From Jeotgalicoccus meleagridis (lineage in GTDB: Bacteria > Bacillota > Bacilli > Staphylococcales > Salinicoccaceae): 64,000 bases of DNA. The position numbers and the translations under genes are program-made. Where the stretch lies: contig NZ_CAJEWD010000004.1 of assembly GCF_903994045.1 (NCBI RefSeq), positions 124,001 to 188,000 on the forward strand, given 5' to 3'. The notes under the pieces were generated by a model, which was not told the origin of the DNA, did no database searches, and worked only from the letters and a program-made list of their open reading frames with translations. This document shows positions 22,355 to 30,293 of this stretch, one piece after another. The number at the start of each line of letters is the position of its first letter. Position 1 is the stretch's first letter.

Positions 22355-23554
22355 TTATTTATCATTTAATAAATCTACGATTACATTTGACATCACTTTC
22401 ACACCTGTTGGTATAGCTTTTTCATCAAAATGGATATCATTACTGTGTAATGCCCTTTTTGATCTCTCATCATCATTATTTGTGCCTAATCTTACCAGTG
22501 CTCCAGGGATGTCTTGTAAATAAAGTGAGAAATCTTCGCTTCCCATAGAAGCCTGTTTAAGCCAATGTATGTTTTCCAATCCAATTGAATTTTCTGCAGA
22601 TTTTTCAATTGTGTCTATAATATCTGGATCATTCACTACCGGATAAGTGGCTTGTTCAAAATTCACTTCTCCAACAGCTCCAAAACTTTTAGCACCATAT
22701 TCAAATAAATCTGTTATTCTTTCTTGGATAAATTGATCTAAATCAGAATTTAGAGTTCGAATAGTTCCTTCTCCATATGCTGCATCTGGAATGACATTTG
22801 AAACCTTTCCAGCTTCTAGTTTCCCTATCGTAACAACAGCAGATTCTTGAGCTCCAACTCTTCTTGATATGATACTTTGTAAATTTGAAACTAGATTTGC
22901 TCCTATAACTACAGGATCATTACCTTTTTGTGGATGAGCAGCATGGGCACCTTTACCTTTAATCTTAAAATTGAAGCTTGTGCTTGATGCCATCATTTCA
23001 TTCTTTTTTAATCCAATTGTTCCAGCTGGTAAATCTGGCCACGTATGAAACATAAGAATTTTATTAACTTTAGGTTCATTCAAAATTCCCGACTCTATTA
23101 CTTTTCTAGCACCATAAAAGATTTCTTCTCCTGATTGGAATATTAATCTGACATTACCATTTAAATTTTCTTTAAATTTATTCAGTGTTAAAGCAGTTCC
23201 CAGTAATGTTGTAGTGTGTATATCATGACCGCATGCATGCATTTTTCCTGATTCTGTAGATTTAAATTCAAGACCTGTTTGTTCATCAATAGGCAATGCA
23301 TCAATATCTGCTCGATACGCAACAGTTTGATTATTAGTTTTTCCTTCAATAAGTGCAGTTACACCAATGCCTCTATCTTCAATAAATTGAGGTTTCAATC
23401 CTTCTTTTTCGAGGAATTTGAAAATTTTCTCTGATGTATTGTATTCTTCACTACTTAATTCCGGATTTTGATGCATAGATCTTCTAAAGCTTACTAACTT
23501 CTCTTCAATGTCTTTAACAAAATTTTTTATTTCTTCTTGTAAATTACTACTCAT
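22355..23554 (-). CDS. M20-family amidohydrolase (hippurate hydrolase/IAA-amino acid hydrolase-like)
   Basis: A 399-aa M20D dipeptidase-like enzyme that hydrolyses N-acyl amino acids or dipeptides using two metal ions. Visible sites: RADIDALPIDEQTG, the metal-binding Cys/His motif GKMHACGHDIHTTTLLG (about 100-116), the catalytic Glu-Glu in IFQSGEEIFYGARKVIESG, a lid-domain stretch KGKGAHAAHPQKGNDPV, and the last His in SNDIHFDEKAI. ATG at 23554 is preferred over the ATG at 23560, which directly abuts the AGGAGG ribosome site. It is the first gene of the operon with the DASS permease and the lyase superfamily enzyme, and a palindrome lies 22 bp upstream. It probably releases the amino or carboxylic acid used by the downstream enzyme. 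Confidence 0.88.
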   Translation of the reverse strand: MSSNLQEEIKNFVKDIEEKLVSFRRSMHQNPELSSEEYNTSEKIFKFLEKEGLKPQFIEDRGIGVTALIEGKTNNQTVAYRADIDALPIDEQTGLEFKSTESGKMHACGHDIHTTTLLGTALTLNKFKENLNGNVRLIFQSGEEIFYGARKVIESGILNEPKVNKILMFHTWPDLPAGTIGLKKNEMMASSTSFNFKIKGKGAHAAHPQKGNDPVVIGANLVSNLQSIISRRVGAQESAVVTIGKLEAGKVSNVIPDAAYGEGTIRTLNSDLDQFIQERITDLFEYGAKSFGAVGEVNFEQATYPVVNDPDIIDTIEKSAENSIGLENIHWLKQASMGSEDFSLYLQDIPGALVRLGTNNDDERSKRALHSNDIHFDEKAIPTGVKVMSNVIVDLLNDK

Positions 23555-23575
23555 TTCCATCCTCCTATTTTAAAG

Positions 23576-23589
23576 ACGTCTATAGACGT
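23576..23589. promoter_or_regulatory. Perfect 14-bp palindrome, candidate GntR/UTRA operator
   Basis: ACGTCTATAGACGT is a perfect palindrome located 22 bp upstream of the M20 gene start. A further partial repeat (AGACGTATA) overlaps its right side. GTCTATAGAC-like cores are typical of HutC-type GntR operators; the GntR gene at 19336 is the obvious candidate. Confidence 0.5.
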
Positions 23590-23944
23590 ATACTATAAAG
23601 CTAAAAAAATTACATATAAAATGAGAAACCTCATTTCACATGTTTTGTACACATTATCATTATTTAAATTTAATGAAATCGTTTTCTATAAATTCGATAA
23701 TAACTCACATATATTATTCTGTCAAATGTAAATTTTCTAAAAATTTAAGTGAGTTAGTTTATAAATAGCCCAGAGAAAACTGTTTTGGAATCCTTCTTTC
23801 ACATCACACAAAGTCTAAATTCTTCAAAACTTGTATCGTTTATTCCATGTACATTGCCAACTACTAGTTGTTCACGAACTATAGTGATTCTGATATCTCA
23901 AATGTTTCCCACCTTTTCATGCGGGTAAATATCTTCAAACAGGG
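23590..23944. other. Intergenic stretch without a gene, 355 bp
   Basis: No open frame with a ribosome site is present on either strand. It contains the divergent promoters of the M20 operon (leftward) and PPK2 (rightward). It also holds a cre-like sequence TGAAATCGTTTTCT at 23674-23687 (13 of 14) and a partial copy (GAAAACTGTTTTGGAATCC, from 23774) of the hairpin element found complete at 19264 and 24808. The rest looks like ordinary AT-rich spacer or decayed sequence. Confidence 0.5.
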
Positions 23945-23953
23945 GTGATAATA

Positions 23954-24793
23954 ATGAAATTATCAAATTATAAAGTACCGTGTACTAAAAATATAAAACT
24001 AAAGAAATACAAAACTAGTGAGGGCAAGAAAAAAGATAATCAAGAGATTAAAGAAAATATAGTCCCGCCTTTAGTTGAAAAATTAAAGGATCTACATCTT
24101 AAATTAAATGCTCAGGAAGAAAACGGAATTATGGTAGTCTTACAAGCCATTGATGCTGCTGGTAAGGATGAAGCAATTTCATATATATTCTCAAATTTAA
24201 ACGCACAGGGTCTCAAAGTCACTTCCTTTGGGAAACCAACAGAAGAAGATAAAAAACAAGATTATCTCAGAAGAATCCACGCTGGGGAACCTAATCGTGG
24301 GGAAGTCGCGATTTTAAATCGTTCACATTATGAGGATGTTATTGCTACAAAAGTCCATAATCTATTAGTAGATGAGCATGATGATATATTCGAACAACGT
24401 TATAGACAGATCAATGACTACGAAAGATACCTACACGAAAATGGCTTTACGGTTATCAAATTTTTCTTTCATATGTCTAAAAAAGAACAAAGAGACAGGC
24501 TTTTGAGTAGAATGAAAAATCCAGATAAACACTGGGAATTTTCAATTTCAGATGTTGAAGAAAGAAAAAAATGGAATCAATACCAAATCGCTTTTGAAGA
24601 TATGTTAAATAACACCTCCACCCGACACAGTCCGTGGTATATATTACCTGCTGATGATGAGTGGCATAGTCGCCGTATTATTACTGAAATCATGATTAAA
24701 GTTTTAGAGAAAATCGATCCGAAATTCCCCAAAATTTCTGGTAAAGATAAAAAACTCTTAGATAAATATATTAAAAAACTAGAAAATGAATAA
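23954..24793 (+). CDS. Polyphosphate kinase 2 family protein (PPK2)
   Basis: About 279 aa, the single-domain length. PPK2 enzymes use polyphosphate to phosphorylate nucleotides (ADP, GDP or AMP), or run in reverse. Motifs: Walker A-like VVLQAIDAAGKDEAISYIF (about 60-78), the lid HAGEPNRGEVAILNRSHYEDVIATKVH (about 113-139) with the catalytic Asp/Arg region, and FFHMSKKEQRDRLLSRMKNPDKHWEFS then WYILPADDEWHSRRIITEIM. The ending resembles class III (broad AMP/ADP) members, but the class is not certain. ATG at 23954 is taken as the start because AGGGGTG at 23941-23947 is the ribosome site and overlaps an upstream GTG. It is a single-gene unit closed by the terminator at 24808-24856. Confidence 0.88.
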   Translation: MKLSNYKVPCTKNIKLKKYKTSEGKKKDNQEIKENIVPPLVEKLKDLHLKLNAQEENGIMVVLQAIDAAGKDEAISYIFSNLNAQGLKVTSFGKPTEEDKKQDYLRRIHAGEPNRGEVAILNRSHYEDVIATKVHNLLVDEHDDIFEQRYRQINDYERYLHENGFTVIKFFFHMSKKEQRDRLLSRMKNPDKHWEFSISDVEERKKWNQYQIAFEDMLNNTSTRHSPWYILPADDEWHSRRIITEIMIKVLEKIDPKFPKISGKDKKLLDKYIKKLENE

Positions 24794-24807
24794 GGTTTAT
24801 AGCACAT

Positions 24808-24856
24808 AAAAAGACTGTTTAGAAATCCCTACTTAGGTTTCTAAACAGTTTTTGCT
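24808..24856. terminator. Hairpin terminator, copy 2 of a dispersed element
   Basis: GACTGTTTAGAAATCC, loop, GGTTTCTAAACAGTTTTT. It is nearly identical to 19264-19311. It terminates PPK2 from the left and RidA from the right. Confidence 0.8.
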
Positions 24857-24861
24857 TTAAG

Positions 24862-25242
24862 CTATTCCATTGCAGCAACAGCTTCTATTTCCACTAGACA
24901 ACCATGATGTAATGGCGTCGTAGGAACAATGGCTCGTGCTGGTTTATGAGTTCCAAAATAGTCGCTATACACTTCATTAATATCATTCCAGTAAGCAACA
25001 TCTGGTGTATAGATACGACACATTATCACCTTATCTTTAGTAATGCCCGCCTCACTTAAGACAAGATCCAAATTCTTCAAAGCTTGTGCCGCTTCTTCTT
25101 TCACGCCACCTTCTACAACTTTCCCAGTCTCATTATCGATTGATAATTGCCCAGATATATATAGGGTTCCATTATGCTCCATAGCAGGAACATAATGTCC
25201 CGGATTCTTTTTAGAGTATTTCGTGTGTATTTCTCTCATCAT
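24862..25242 (-). CDS. RidA/YjgF-family reactive enamine/imine deaminase
   Basis: A 126-aa RidA-family protein, a trimeric enzyme that hydrolyses reactive enamines and imines made by PLP enzymes or amino acid oxidation. Visible marks are YVPAMEHNGTLYISGQLSID, the C-terminal PAR-containing KPARAIVPTTPLHHGCLVEIEAVAAM with the substrate-binding Arg, and VIMCRIYTPDVAYWNDINEVYSDYF. In the active family Arg pairs with a C-terminal Glu (VEIEA here), so it looks active. It lies 10 bp after the M20 hydrolase gene in the same direction. The RidA-M20 pairing suggests a shared catabolic job, such as dealing with dehydroamino acids from peptide-like substrates. Confidence 0.9.
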   Translation of the reverse strand: MMREIHTKYSKKNPGHYVPAMEHNGTLYISGQLSIDNETGKVVEGGVKEEAAQALKNLDLVLSEAGITKDKVIMCRIYTPDVAYWNDINEVYSDYFGTHKPARAIVPTTPLHHGCLVEIEAVAAME

Positions 25243-25252
25243 GTCACCTTTT

Positions 25253-26443
25253 TTATTGAATTTTTTTAAGAATAATATCTGCCATTGCTTTTGCAGAAAT
25301 AATTAACGATTTTTCATTCACTTCGAATTTAGGATGATGGTTTGGATAAGCATTTTCAACACCCTCAGGTTTAGCTCCTACAAATATAAAAGCACCTGGT
25401 TTTTCTTGTAAGTAATATGCAAAATCCTCAGATGCTGCCTGTGGTTTATCGCGGTACACTTTCTCAAAGTATGAGCCTGCACTTTCACTAAGTGTCTCTT
25501 CTATTTCATCTATAATTTCTGGCGTATTGTAAAGGACTGGATAATCATAGACATAGTCTAGGGTACACTCCACACCGTATGTAACCTCTAGCCCTTTAAC
25601 TAAACGTTCCATTTCTTCATAAATCGGTTCTTGATTATCCATAGATAAGTAACGCACTGTCCCTCTTAAAGTGACACTATCTTGAATTACATTATATCCA
25701 CCTGGTGCATCGAAGGCTGTGATGGATACTACGACTGAGTCATTTGGATTCATACGTCTAGAGACAATCGTTTGAGCTGTAGTGACAAAATAGCCCCCTG
25801 CAACGAGTGCGTCATTCGTTGTATGTGGCATGGCACCATGTCCTCCGGAGCCTTGAATTTTCAGTTCGAAATTCGAACGTCCTGTCATCGCTTCTTCAGC
25901 ACATACTGTAATGTCACCGACATCGATAGTTGGGAAGAGATGAATACCATAAACTTCATCTAAGTCATCTAAGATACCTGAGGCAACAATACTTTTCGCA
26001 CCACCTGGTGGCTCTTCTTCTGCATGTTGATGAATCAGTTTAATTTTCCCTTTCCACTCATCTTTTAAATCAATTAATGCCTCACCTAAAATCAATAAAT
26101 AAGCTGTATGTCCATCGTGGCCGCACGCATGCATGACACCTTCATTTTTAGACTTAAATTCTACATCTGCTTCCTCAACTATAGGTAAAGCATCAAAGTC
26201 AGCTCTTAAGCCTAAAGTTGGTCCTTCGCCAGCTCCACCTTCAATTTCAACAATGATTCCATTTCCATTCCCTACATTTGTTGTAATAGAAACTTCTTTA
26301 TCTCTATAAAATTCTTCTATGAACTGAGCTGTTTTTTCTTCTTTAAATGATAGTTCTGGATTTTCATGTAAATGACGTCTAATTTGAATCATTCTATCCT
26401 CGTTATCCTCAAGTTGCTTAAATAATTTCTCTTTTAATGACAT
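25253..26443 (-). CDS. M20-family amidohydrolase (second copy, with RidA)
   Basis: A 396-aa metallohydrolase of the M20D type. Metal and catalytic sites are visible: RADFDALPIVEEADVEFKS, GVMHACGHDGHTAYLLI (about 99-115), HQHAEEEPPGGAKSIVASG (about 134-152) and the lid motif GSGGHGAMPHTTNDALVAG. The C-terminal PQAASEDFAYYLQEKPGAFIFVGA and NHHPKFEVNEKSL give the last ligands. It is clearly paralogous to the three enzymes at 58183-61723, closer to them than to the 22355 copy by motif style (HQHAEE versus FQSGEE). The start is ATG at 26443 behind AAAAGGGGTAATG. It forms a two-gene operon with RidA. Likely substrates are N-acyl amino acids or dipeptides. Confidence 0.88.
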   Translation of the reverse strand: MSLKEKLFKQLEDNEDRMIQIRRHLHENPELSFKEEKTAQFIEEFYRDKEVSITTNVGNGNGIIVEIEGGAGEGPTLGLRADFDALPIVEEADVEFKSKNEGVMHACGHDGHTAYLLILGEALIDLKDEWKGKIKLIHQHAEEEPPGGAKSIVASGILDDLDEVYGIHLFPTIDVGDITVCAEEAMTGRSNFELKIQGSGGHGAMPHTTNDALVAGGYFVTTAQTIVSRRMNPNDSVVVSITAFDAPGGYNVIQDSVTLRGTVRYLSMDNQEPIYEEMERLVKGLEVTYGVECTLDYVYDYPVLYNTPEIIDEIEETLSESAGSYFEKVYRDKPQAASEDFAYYLQEKPGAFIFVGAKPEGVENAYPNHHPKFEVNEKSLIISAKAMADIILKKIQ

Positions 26444-26606
26444 TTACATTACCCCTTTTAAATAGATTTTTAAAATCTCTTCTTAAAGTTGGAAAAAATA
26501 ATGGCTATAGTCACGAACGTATTTCACTTACCCTCTTCTACTGTAAATAAATCTCTCCCTAAAGCTTCATTCCTGATACAGGTGTCGACTTTATAGAGAG
26601 TTATGA

Positions 26607-27386
26607 TTAAAAGATTTCTTCTTTAAAGAATTCTAAAAGCACTAAGGGTAAAATAGCGACGTTCGGTAAATATGGCATAATAATACCCGTCGCAAGGAAG
26701 GTACTCCAATCCCCTTCGTCTTCGGTAAACAATACTTGACCCGCTTCAATTTTCTTCTTAAAACGTGCGAGCTCATCTTCTTCAAATAATTTTAATTTTT
26801 CTTGCCAATATTCCTTATGAATTAGACGTTTAGAAATTGCATTTATGATTTGTGGTCTATTTTTATATTCTTCTAAAGAAAGATCTAAGTTTTCCGCTAC
26901 TAAATTCATGTGTTCTTCAGTTAATAAGAGATCATAGTACTCTATAATTGGATAATCTAAGAGATTAACTGTGGTTGTATACTCAGCATTATTTAAGGTC
27001 ACATTATCAAGTGAAATGCCTTCTGGTAAAGGTGGCAATTGAATGCTTGAACCGAAGTTTCTTAAAATACCATCAATCACTTCTTCGTGCATCACACCCA
27101 TACCGTCACCAACGTAAAGTAAGTGATGATTATAAATTAAAAATGGATGTTCTTCTTCATCAAATGGAATAGAGATGATATTATCAGCTGTTAAAGCATT
27201 GGAATAACGCTTGATTAATTCTATCTCTTCCATCGCTAAGCTATCTCCAAGTAAAGTTAAATAGTCATCAGACTTTGCTTCTTCTATTTTTTCTTCAACT
27301 AATTTATCCACTTGTGATAGGGACTCTCCCACTTTATCTAGATGCAAATAAGTTAAATAAGTCTTATAAAATGTTGCTAAATCCAT
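26607..27386 (-). CDS. Uncharacterised 259-aa protein, paralogue of the adjacent 447-aa protein
   Basis: A soluble, acidic helical protein with no catalytic motif I can name. Its sequence runs parallel to that of the upstream gene. MDLATFYKTYLTYL aligns with MDIQEFYQNYLGEQ, and IELIKRYSNAL with AKLLKRLASED. HHLLYVGDGMGVMHEEVIDGILRNFG aligns with YQYILEDKAGDGVIHSEIINSLNHG. YWQEKLKLFEEDELARFKKKIEAG...ATGIIMPYLPN aligns with YLVHAVSQLDNEAVNEIQDKLRND...ETGLLVKVHKD. It lacks the pRiA4b ORF-3 domain found at the end of the neighbour. The gene follows its paralogue by 11 bp. A partner or regulatory subunit is possible; the function is unknown. Confidence 0.7.
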   Translation of the reverse strand: MDLATFYKTYLTYLHLDKVGESLSQVDKLVEEKIEEAKSDDYLTLLGDSLAMEEIELIKRYSNALTADNIISIPFDEEEHPFLIYNHHLLYVGDGMGVMHEEVIDGILRNFGSSIQLPPLPEGISLDNVTLNNAEYTTTVNLLDYPIIEYYDLLLTEEHMNLVAENLDLSLEEYKNRPQIINAISKRLIHKEYWQEKLKLFEEDELARFKKKIEAGQVLFTEDEGDWSTFLATGIIMPYLPNVAILPLVLLEFFKEEIF

Positions 27387-27397
27387 CTTGATTCTCC

Positions 27398-28741
27398 TTA
27401 AGTCATTGGGTTTCCTCGATTAAATAATCTCGACAACTGCTTATTTACAGCACTGACAGGGTAGCGTTCTCTGTAGTTTTTCTGTCTTGCCCGGTAATAA
27501 GTGTTATCAAAATCTGGATGGTGTTTATCTTCTAGAATTTTTAGAACTTTTTTAAGGTTTTCAACTCCACCGACGCCTTCTATTGGGCTCGGTCCTTGAT
27601 AATCTTCGACACTCGGTATTGGCTTATCGATACTCAAGACATCTTCAACCTGAAGTTTAATAATATAGTCATCATTTGATTCGTACTGATATTCTAAGCC
27701 CGATTCTAAAAACACATCTGCCATAATCGCACTTTTACTCATATTGGTAGGAGTTACTTCCTTACCATCAATCAAGAAATAGCCTGAGTCTTCATTGGTC
27801 CAGCCAAAGGTTTGACAGATTATGATTTCAACTTCTAAGAGATTAAATCGACTAGGTAGAATGATCTGTCTATAAATATCTTCATAAGTAGACAACTTTA
27901 AGCCGACTTGATAAGCATTGAAGTTAGCGTCGTCTTTTTCTACTTTGGAATAATTAATGTTATCAAAATCGATTTCCTTTAATCCTGCTAAAATATCCTT
28001 ATGCATAATGAGGTAATCTTTATGCACCTTTACTAGTAAGCCCGTTTCTAATGCGGTACGCCAACGGGGAATATTGTCATAGATGTAATCGTCATTTCTA
28101 AGCTTATCTTGAATTTCATTGACTGCTTCGTTATCTAATTGAGATACAGCATGAACGAGGTACTCTTTTAGTCTTAAATGATTGACGACTTCTGTTAAGT
28201 AGTCCTCTTTATATTGACCAAGTGATTTGATATTAAGTTTAGACATTAAGCGTCTGAGTTCAAAGAAGGTTAAATTATTGTATAGCCAATACATTGGACC
28301 TTGAAAAATTGGCATAAAACGATTGTAATCTCTTGCTGATATTCTTTCCGAATCATCGATATACATCTCTTCTATAGGAAATATTCCTGATTGCTTCATC
28401 CCATGATTTAAGCTATTAATAATTTCTGAATGAATGACGCCATCTCCTGCTTTATCTTCTAAAATATACTGATAATCAATCAAGGTAGCATATTTACTTA
28501 AGTTGTAAGCGACATGGTGCACATTATCATGAGTATCTTCTGAAGCTAATCTTTTTAAAAGTTTTGCCTCTGCCATAGAGAAGTGTTCGAAGACTTCTTG
28601 AATACTGTTCATATCATTTAATTCATTAATTTTATAATTGATTAAGTCATCTAGATTGGTAAAGTTTTCTGAGTTAAATAGGCTTGCTCTTATGAGGTCT
28701 TGCTCACCCAAGTAATTTTGATAAAACTCTTGAATATCCAA
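27398..28741 (-). CDS. Plasmid pRiA4b ORF-3-like domain protein with a helical N-terminal extension
   Basis: 447 aa. Residues 1 to about 265 are the helical module shared with the next gene. Residues from about 280 carry a pRiA4b ORF-3-like domain (PF07929): YQVGLKLSTYEDIYRQIILP, then LLEVEIIICQTFGWTNEDSGYFLIDGKEVTP, a beta-rich fold often found in mobile-element and stand-alone proteins. A short basic C-terminal tail (NYRERYPVSAVNKQLSRLFNRG) follows. The start is TTG at 28741, behind AAAGGAGGG with good spacing. The role of this domain is not established, and the extension is of unknown function. With the paralogue it forms a two-gene operon, 12 bp apart. Confidence 0.72.
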   Translation of the reverse strand: MDIQEFYQNYLGEQDLIRASLFNSENFTNLDDLINYKINELNDMNSIQEVFEHFSMAEAKLLKRLASEDTHDNVHHVAYNLSKYATLIDYQYILEDKAGDGVIHSEIINSLNHGMKQSGIFPIEEMYIDDSERISARDYNRFMPIFQGPMYWLYNNLTFFELRRLMSKLNIKSLGQYKEDYLTEVVNHLRLKEYLVHAVSQLDNEAVNEIQDKLRNDDYIYDNIPRWRTALETGLLVKVHKDYLIMHKDILAGLKEIDFDNINYSKVEKDDANFNAYQVGLKLSTYEDIYRQIILPSRFNLLEVEIIICQTFGWTNEDSGYFLIDGKEVTPTNMSKSAIMADVFLESGLEYQYESNDDYIIKLQVEDVLSIDKPIPSVEDYQGPSPIEGVGGVENLKKVLKILEDKHHPDFDNTYYRARQKNYRERYPVSAVNKQLSRLFNRGNPMT

Positions 28742-28815
28742 TTGTTTCCCTCCTTTTAAATACCTTTTCTCTTTATTCTACACTTTATAAGTATGAAAAG
28801 TCGCTTCAAGTACCT

Positions 28816-28858
28816 ATAAAAAAAACGCCAGCTCAATAATAGAGCCAGCGTGATTTGT
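28816..28858 (-). terminator. Possible terminator of the aspartase operon
   Basis: Stem ACGCYRGCTC / GAGCCAGCGT with two mismatches around a 7-base loop. On the minus strand it is followed by TTTTTTTTA. It lies just past the aspartase stop. Confidence 0.6.
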
Positions 28859-28861
28859 CTT

Positions 28862-30271
28862 TTATTCTGGAAGTTTAGATACGCCGATGTTTGTCATTTC
28901 AAATGCATTCAAGACATGGTTTAACTGATCTTCTCTGAGTACGTCATACTTCAAGCATAGACTACGAACCGACTCACCAGTTGACATCGCTTCTCTCGCG
29001 ATTGCTGAAGCTTTCTTATAGCCGATATGAGGCACAAGCGCTGTAATAACACCGATCGATGAATCGACGTAAGCCGCCATCTGTTCTTCATTGGCAGTGA
29101 TTCCTGAGATACATTTTTCTGTGAATACTCTAAATCCGTTATTCATAATGTCGATAGATTGTAGCAGATTAAATGCAAGGACAGGCTCCATAACATTTAA
29201 CTCGAACTGTCCTGCTTCTGAAGCGAGACAAATGGTATTATCGTTACCGATGACTTGGAAAGCAATTTGGTTAATAACCTCTGCCATTACTGGGTTCACT
29301 TTACCTGGCATAATTGATGAACCTGGTTGACGAGCTGGTAGATTGATCTCATTCAAGCCTGCTTTTGGACCTGAAGCCATCATTCTAAAATCGTTAGCAA
29401 TCTTAGACATATTCATCATACATACTTTAAGAGACGCTGAAATCTCTGTATAAGCATCAGTATTTTGAGTACCGTCCACTAGGTTTTCAGCAGATTTTAG
29501 AGGATATCCTGTTATTTTTCTTAGCTCTTCTACAACGACATCAATGTATTTTTGATCCGCATTCAGCCCTGTACCAACTGCTGTGGCACCAATGTTAATT
29601 TCATAAAGATTTTCAAGTGCATTTGTAACACGTCTGATATCTCTTGATAAAACTTTAGCATAAGCACTAAATTCTTGGCCAAGACGAATTGGAACCGCAT
29701 CTTGTAAATGTGTACGTCCCATTTTAATAATATGATCAAACTCAACAGCTTTCGCTTCAAATGCTTGTTTCATAGTATTCATCGTTTCAAGCAAGCTTTC
29801 AGCTCTAATTAAGAGACTGATGTGTAGAGCTGTTGGGAAAGCATCATTAGTCGATTGAGACATGTTTACGTGGTTATTAGGACTAATGTAATCATAATCT
29901 CCTTTTTCTCTACCAAGAATAACTAAGGCACGGTTAGCAATGACCTCATTAGCGTTCATATTATTTGAAGTACCTGCACCACCTTGGATTGGATCCACGA
30001 TGAAGTGTGAGTGCCATTGACCATCGATAATTTCTTCACTAGCTTGAACAATCGCCTTCATGCGCTCTTCGTCTAATACTCCATCTGCATGGTTACCAAT
30101 CGCTGCTGCTTTTTTGACCATAGCAAGTGCACGAATTAAATCTGTATTTAAATGATAACCTGTAATGGGAAAGTTCTCTAAAGCACGTAAACTTTGTACT
30201 CCATAATAAGCATCATTATCAATTTCTTTTTCTCCAAGAAAATCCGATTCTATTCTTGTTTCTTTTGTCAT
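28862..30271 (-). CDS. aspA: Aspartate ammonia-lyase (aspartase)
   Basis: 469 aa, the expected length of the class II fumarase/aspartase superfamily. It deaminates L-aspartate to fumarate and ammonia as a cytoplasmic tetramer. The superfamily signature loop is GSSIMPGKVNPVMAE (about 318-332). Other sites are GGAGTSNNMNANEVIANRA (about 99-117), NNHVNMSQSTNDAFPTALHI (about 139-158) and KMGRTHLQDAVPIRLGQEF. Aspartase is chosen over fumarase because of the TRIESDFLGEKEID opening (fumarases start R.E.DtmG...), and because it sits with prolidase and peptidase genes. The start is ATG at 30271. It lies 22 bp after the M24 prolidase gene in the same direction, which suggests peptide-derived aspartate catabolism. 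Confidence 0.85.
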   Translation of the reverse strand: MTKETRIESDFLGEKEIDNDAYYGVQSLRALENFPITGYHLNTDLIRALAMVKKAAAIGNHADGVLDEERMKAIVQASEEIIDGQWHSHFIVDPIQGGAGTSNNMNANEVIANRALVILGREKGDYDYISPNNHVNMSQSTNDAFPTALHISLLIRAESLLETMNTMKQAFEAKAVEFDHIIKMGRTHLQDAVPIRLGQEFSAYAKVLSRDIRRVTNALENLYEINIGATAVGTGLNADQKYIDVVVEELRKITGYPLKSAENLVDGTQNTDAYTEISASLKVCMMNMSKIANDFRMMASGPKAGLNEINLPARQPGSSIMPGKVNPVMAEVINQIAFQVIGNDNTICLASEAGQFELNVMEPVLAFNLLQSIDIMNNGFRVFTEKCISGITANEEQMAAYVDSSIGVITALVPHIGYKKASAIAREAMSTGESVRSLCLKYDVLREDQLNHVLNAFEMTNIGVSKLPE

Positions 30272-30293
30272 AATAAATTACAGCTCCTAAGCA

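Noticed and set aside
23661-23780. Gene or RNA element in the region before PPK2
   Set aside because: No frame with a ribosome site and no convincing riboswitch or T-box fold; only AT-rich spacer and a weak cre-like match.
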